Shown piece by piece: positions 6,538 through 7,968 of a stretch of DNA of 7,968 nucleotides. Numbering within the stretch: the stretch's first letter is position 1; each line of letters begins with the position of its first letter. A program made the translations under genes and the position numbers. This DNA is from Kiritimatiellales bacterium (GTDB taxonomy: Bacteria; Verrucomicrobiota; Kiritimatiellia; Kiritimatiellales; Pontiellaceae), in NCBI GenBank assembly GCA_030630445.1, contig DAOVNC010000154.1, positions 1 through 7,968 on the forward strand, in the 5' to 3' direction. The notes beneath the pieces were generated by a model. The model saw only the letters and a list, made by a program, of their open reading frames with translations, had not been told where the DNA came from and made no database searches.

Positions 6538-6939
6538 ATGTCAGTTGAAGAACAACAAAACAGCCCGCTGCATGGTTTAAGCGCCGAAACGATGGTGACT
6601 GAACTGGTGGAGTTTTACGGGTGGGATGTTTTATACGCGGCCCTGCGACTAAAATGTTTTCGAATGAACCCGTCCATCGCCAGCTGCCTGACGTTTTTAA
6701 AAAAGACGGAATGGGCGAAATTCAAAGTCGAGGATTTTTATTTGTACCGCTTCAAGCGCATGCCAAAAATGGGCGAGGATCAACTCGAGCTAAATCCACG
6801 CGAGCGCGGCTTCCCGATCGGGATGGTTCCGCGCGATCCGCTGCCGCTGACCGTTGAGTTGGTTGAAGAGTTGCGGGCGGAAGCAGAGGAGAACTACAAG
6901 GCCATGATGGCGGAGCGACGTTCGGGCTCTCGCTACTAA
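6538..6939 (+). CDS. VF530-family (DUF2132) putative DNA-binding protein with C-terminal extension
   Basis: 133 residues. Residues about 9-72 match the VF530/DUF2132 family: NSPLHGLSAETMVTELVEFY, then YGWDVLYAALRLKCF, then NPSIASCLTFLKKTEWAKFK. The family's four-helix fold, solved for a Vibrio fischeri protein, has been likened to dsDNA-binding domains such as the RecA C-terminus, but its cellular role is not established. Family members are often about 75-80 residues. Here about 50 more follow, with a proline-rich turn (FPIGMVPRDPLPLT, 92-105) and an acidic helix (VELVEELRAEAEENYKAM). GAGG lies 7 nt before the ATG. The gene begins 36 bp after the OsmC-YcaO stop with no terminator between, so the two are likely co-transcribed. 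Confidence 0.92.
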   Translation: MSVEEQQNSPLHGLSAETMVTELVEFYGWDVLYAALRLKCFRMNPSIASCLTFLKKTEWAKFKVEDFYLYRFKRMPKMGEDQLELNPRERGFPIGMVPRDPLPLTVELVEELRAEAEENYKAMMAERRSGSRY

Positions 6940-6966
6940 TTCTTCCGACCCGCTCAACCAAAGGAA

Positions 6967-6994
6967 AATCATTTTGCCACCTAATCATTTTGCC
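6967..6994. repeat. 12-bp direct repeat with 16-bp period
   Basis: AATCATTTTGCC occurs at 6967-6978 and 6983-6994, start to start 16 bp, with a 4-bp gap. It lies between the VF530 gene stop and the hipB control region. It could be a tandem protein-binding site or a duplication scar. No intrinsic terminator is evident in 6940-7056. Confidence 0.6.
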
Positions 6995-7056
6995 CTAATA
7001 CAAAGTTGCTTTCACGAACCCTGCCAACCAAAAAAGGCGACCGTCGGCGATCTAAT

Positions 7057-7086
7057 CAACTATTAATATATTCATCTTAATAGTTG
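7057..7086. promoter_or_regulatory. Upstream hipBA operator candidate (10-bp inverted repeat)
   Basis: CAACTATTAA (7057-7066) and TTAATAGTTG (7077-7086) are perfect inverted repeats with a 10-bp spacer, in an AT-rich patch just before hipB. HipB repressors bind spaced palindromes in their own promoter, so this is a plausible autoregulatory site. Its centre is about 35 bp from that of the next inverted repeat. As RNA it would be a weak AT-rich hairpin. Confidence 0.55.
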
Positions 7087-7089
7087 GTA

Positions 7090-7124
7090 TTTCATATAGG
7101 AGGGAATATATTACCTATATGAAA
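7090..7124. promoter_or_regulatory. Second hipBA operator/hairpin covering Shine-Dalgarno and start codon
   Basis: TTTCATATAGG (7090-7100) and CCTATATGAAA (7114-7124) form a perfect 11-bp inverted repeat with a 13-bp spacer. The Shine-Dalgarno AGGAGGG (7098-7104) straddles the left arm and loop, and the ATG (7119-7121) lies in the right arm. As DNA this resembles a HipB operator; as RNA it could form a hairpin that hides the start codon. It may do either or both. Confidence 0.65.
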
Positions 7125-7427
7125 AATAATTTTGTTTTAGCCACACCGGAAGAGACGGCTCGTCGACTGGCGGAAAAAGCCCGGACATTGCGACTGGCCC
7201 GCAACTGGAAACAGGCCACGCTCGCCGAACGCTCCGGGGTTAGCCTGGGCTCCTTGCAGCGCTTCGAGCGCACCGGTCTGGCTTCCCTGCAAAACCTTCT
7301 TAAACTCGCCTTTGCGCTGGGTCGGCTGGACGACTTCGAACAAGCGCTCGAACCGCCGCCTGCGGAAAGCATCGCGGAACTCGAAGCCGCCACCCAGCCG
7401 CGCAAGCCAAGGAGGGGGGCAAAATGA
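7119..7427 (+). CDS. hipB: HipB-like XRE-family antitoxin and autorepressor
   Basis: 102 residues. A Cro/CI-type helix-turn-helix spans about 16-76 (ARTLRLARNWKQATLAERSG, then recognition helix VSLGSLQRFERTG, about 41-53). The tail, about 80-102, is Pro/Glu and then Arg/Lys rich. In HipBA systems HipB binds DNA and the HipA kinase, neutralising it and repressing the operon. Its stop overlaps the hipA start by 4 nt (ATGA), the classic hipBA order. The Shine-Dalgarno AGGAGGG is 14 nt from the ATG at 7119, unusually far. A rare ATT at 7110 is in frame at 5-nt spacing and would add three residues, but ATG is preferred. The perfect inverted repeats upstream suggest autoregulation. Confidence 0.9.
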   Translation: MKNNFVLATPEETARRLAEKARTLRLARNWKQATLAERSGVSLGSLQRFERTGLASLQNLLKLAFALGRLDDFEQALEPPPAESIAELEAATQPRKPRRGAK

Positions 7428-7968
7428 AAAAACTGTCCGTCCATCTATCAACCCACCCCGGCCAAGACCGTTCTGTCGGGGTTCTGGCCGAAGCGGATCG
7501 AAAAATCTATTTTGAATATGATGCTGAATTTCTAAAAGACCCGCTCTGGCTCTCCCCGTTCAAACTGCCCCCGCAGCCCGGTCTCCAAGAGCATCGCGAC
7601 CTCTCCTTCGGATCGCTTTTCGGCCTGTTCGACGACAGCCTGCCCGATGGCTGGGGATTGCTTTTGATGGATCGGTATTTTCGCCAGCTTGGCATTCCGC
7701 CCGAGACGCTCTCGCCGCTCGATCGCCTTGCCTACATAGGAACACGCGGCATGGGCGCACTGACCTACCATCCCCCCGCCCAATCCAATGGCCTGCGTGA
7801 CAGCGCACTCGACCTGCACCATCTTGCACAGGAATCCTACCGGGTGCTGGAAGGCTCCGCCGCCGATGTCCTGCCCCAACTCCTGATTGCCGGGGGAAGC
7901 CCTGGCGGAGCCCGGCCCAAGGTTCTGGTCGGGGTTTGCGGCGATAAAATGATATGCGGCACCGACCT
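7424..7968 (+). CDS. hipA: HipA-family Ser/Thr kinase toxin, 3' end missing
   Basis: The first 181 codons are present and the frame is open to the window edge; the full family length is about 400-440. The N-terminal HipA domain is clear: FEYDAEFLKDPLWLSPFKL (30-48), then LFDDSLPDGWGLLLMDRYF (68-86), then LDRLAYIGTRGMGALTYHP (99-117). The glycine-rich loop GGSPGGARPK (157-166) aligns with the E. coli HipA segment where Ser150 is autophosphorylated (S-x2-G-A-x2-K), making S159 the equivalent. The catalytic Asp motifs lie beyond the window. Characterised HipA kinases phosphorylate aminoacyl-tRNA synthetases (GltX in E. coli) and induce dormancy; the target here is unknown. The ATG at 7424 overlaps the hipB stop, with GGAGGGGGG at 7411-7419, giving coupled translation. 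Confidence 0.95.
   Translation, partial: MKKLSVHLSTHPGQDRSVGVLAEADRKIYFEYDAEFLKDPLWLSPFKLPPQPGLQEHRDLSFGSLFGLFDDSLPDGWGLLLMDRYFRQLGIPPETLSPLDRLAYIGTRGMGALTYHPPAQSNGLRDSALDLHHLAQESYRVLEGSAADVLPQLLIAGGSPGGARPKVLVGVCGDKMICGTD

Noticed and set aside
7021..7056. GCGACCGTCGG as a terminator for the VF530 gene
   Set aside because: The stem is only 4 bp and no T-tract follows.

Overview
The window is a chromosomal segment from a Gram-negative-type bacterium, with coding sequence of roughly balanced GC and no phage, transposon or rRNA signature. Two clues bear on lineage. One is the fusion of an OsmC-like domain to a YcaO protein, a subfamily I know mainly from marine gamma- and beta-proteobacteria. 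The other is a VF530 (DUF2132) protein. The flanking restriction-modification, orphan antitoxin and HipBA genes are accessory genes that move between distant bacteria, so I do not assign a phylum.

Left half (minus strand, about 3667 down to 207). Four co-directional genes are read right to left: a 74-residue protein of unknown function, an AbrB/MazE-type DNA-binding protein with no toxin partner, a C5-cytosine DNA methyltransferase, and an MvaI/BcnI-family restriction endonuclease. Methyltransferase and endonuclease are 7 bp apart with the methyltransferase first, which makes a complete type II restriction-modification system. A perfect palindrome of the form GACT-N3-AGTC lies just upstream of the first gene.

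Centre (plus strand, 3844-6939). A 36-codon lysine-rich ORF with a strong Shine-Dalgarno sequence is followed by about 370 bp without a convincing gene. Next come the 725-residue OsmC-YcaO fusion and, 36 bp later, a VF530-family protein with a C-terminal extension. The YcaO part keeps the ATP-binding residues of E. coli YcaO at a constant offset of 146 residues, and the OsmC part keeps two cysteines in the family's positions.

Right end (plus strand, 6940-7968). An AT-rich control region holds a 12-bp direct repeat and two perfect inverted repeats. The second repeat covers both the Shine-Dalgarno sequence and the start codon of a hipB-like antitoxin gene. hipB overlaps hipA by 4 nt (ATGA), and hipA runs off the window after 181 codons.

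Overall this is a defence and stress island (restriction-modification, orphan antitoxin, HipBA) around a probable housekeeping or stress pair (OsmC-YcaO and VF530). I see no clearly new multi-gene system. The points most worth a second look are the hipB operator that could also fold as an RNA hairpin, the endonuclease/methyltransferase pairing with its extra N-terminal modules, and the OsmC-YcaO/VF530 pair.
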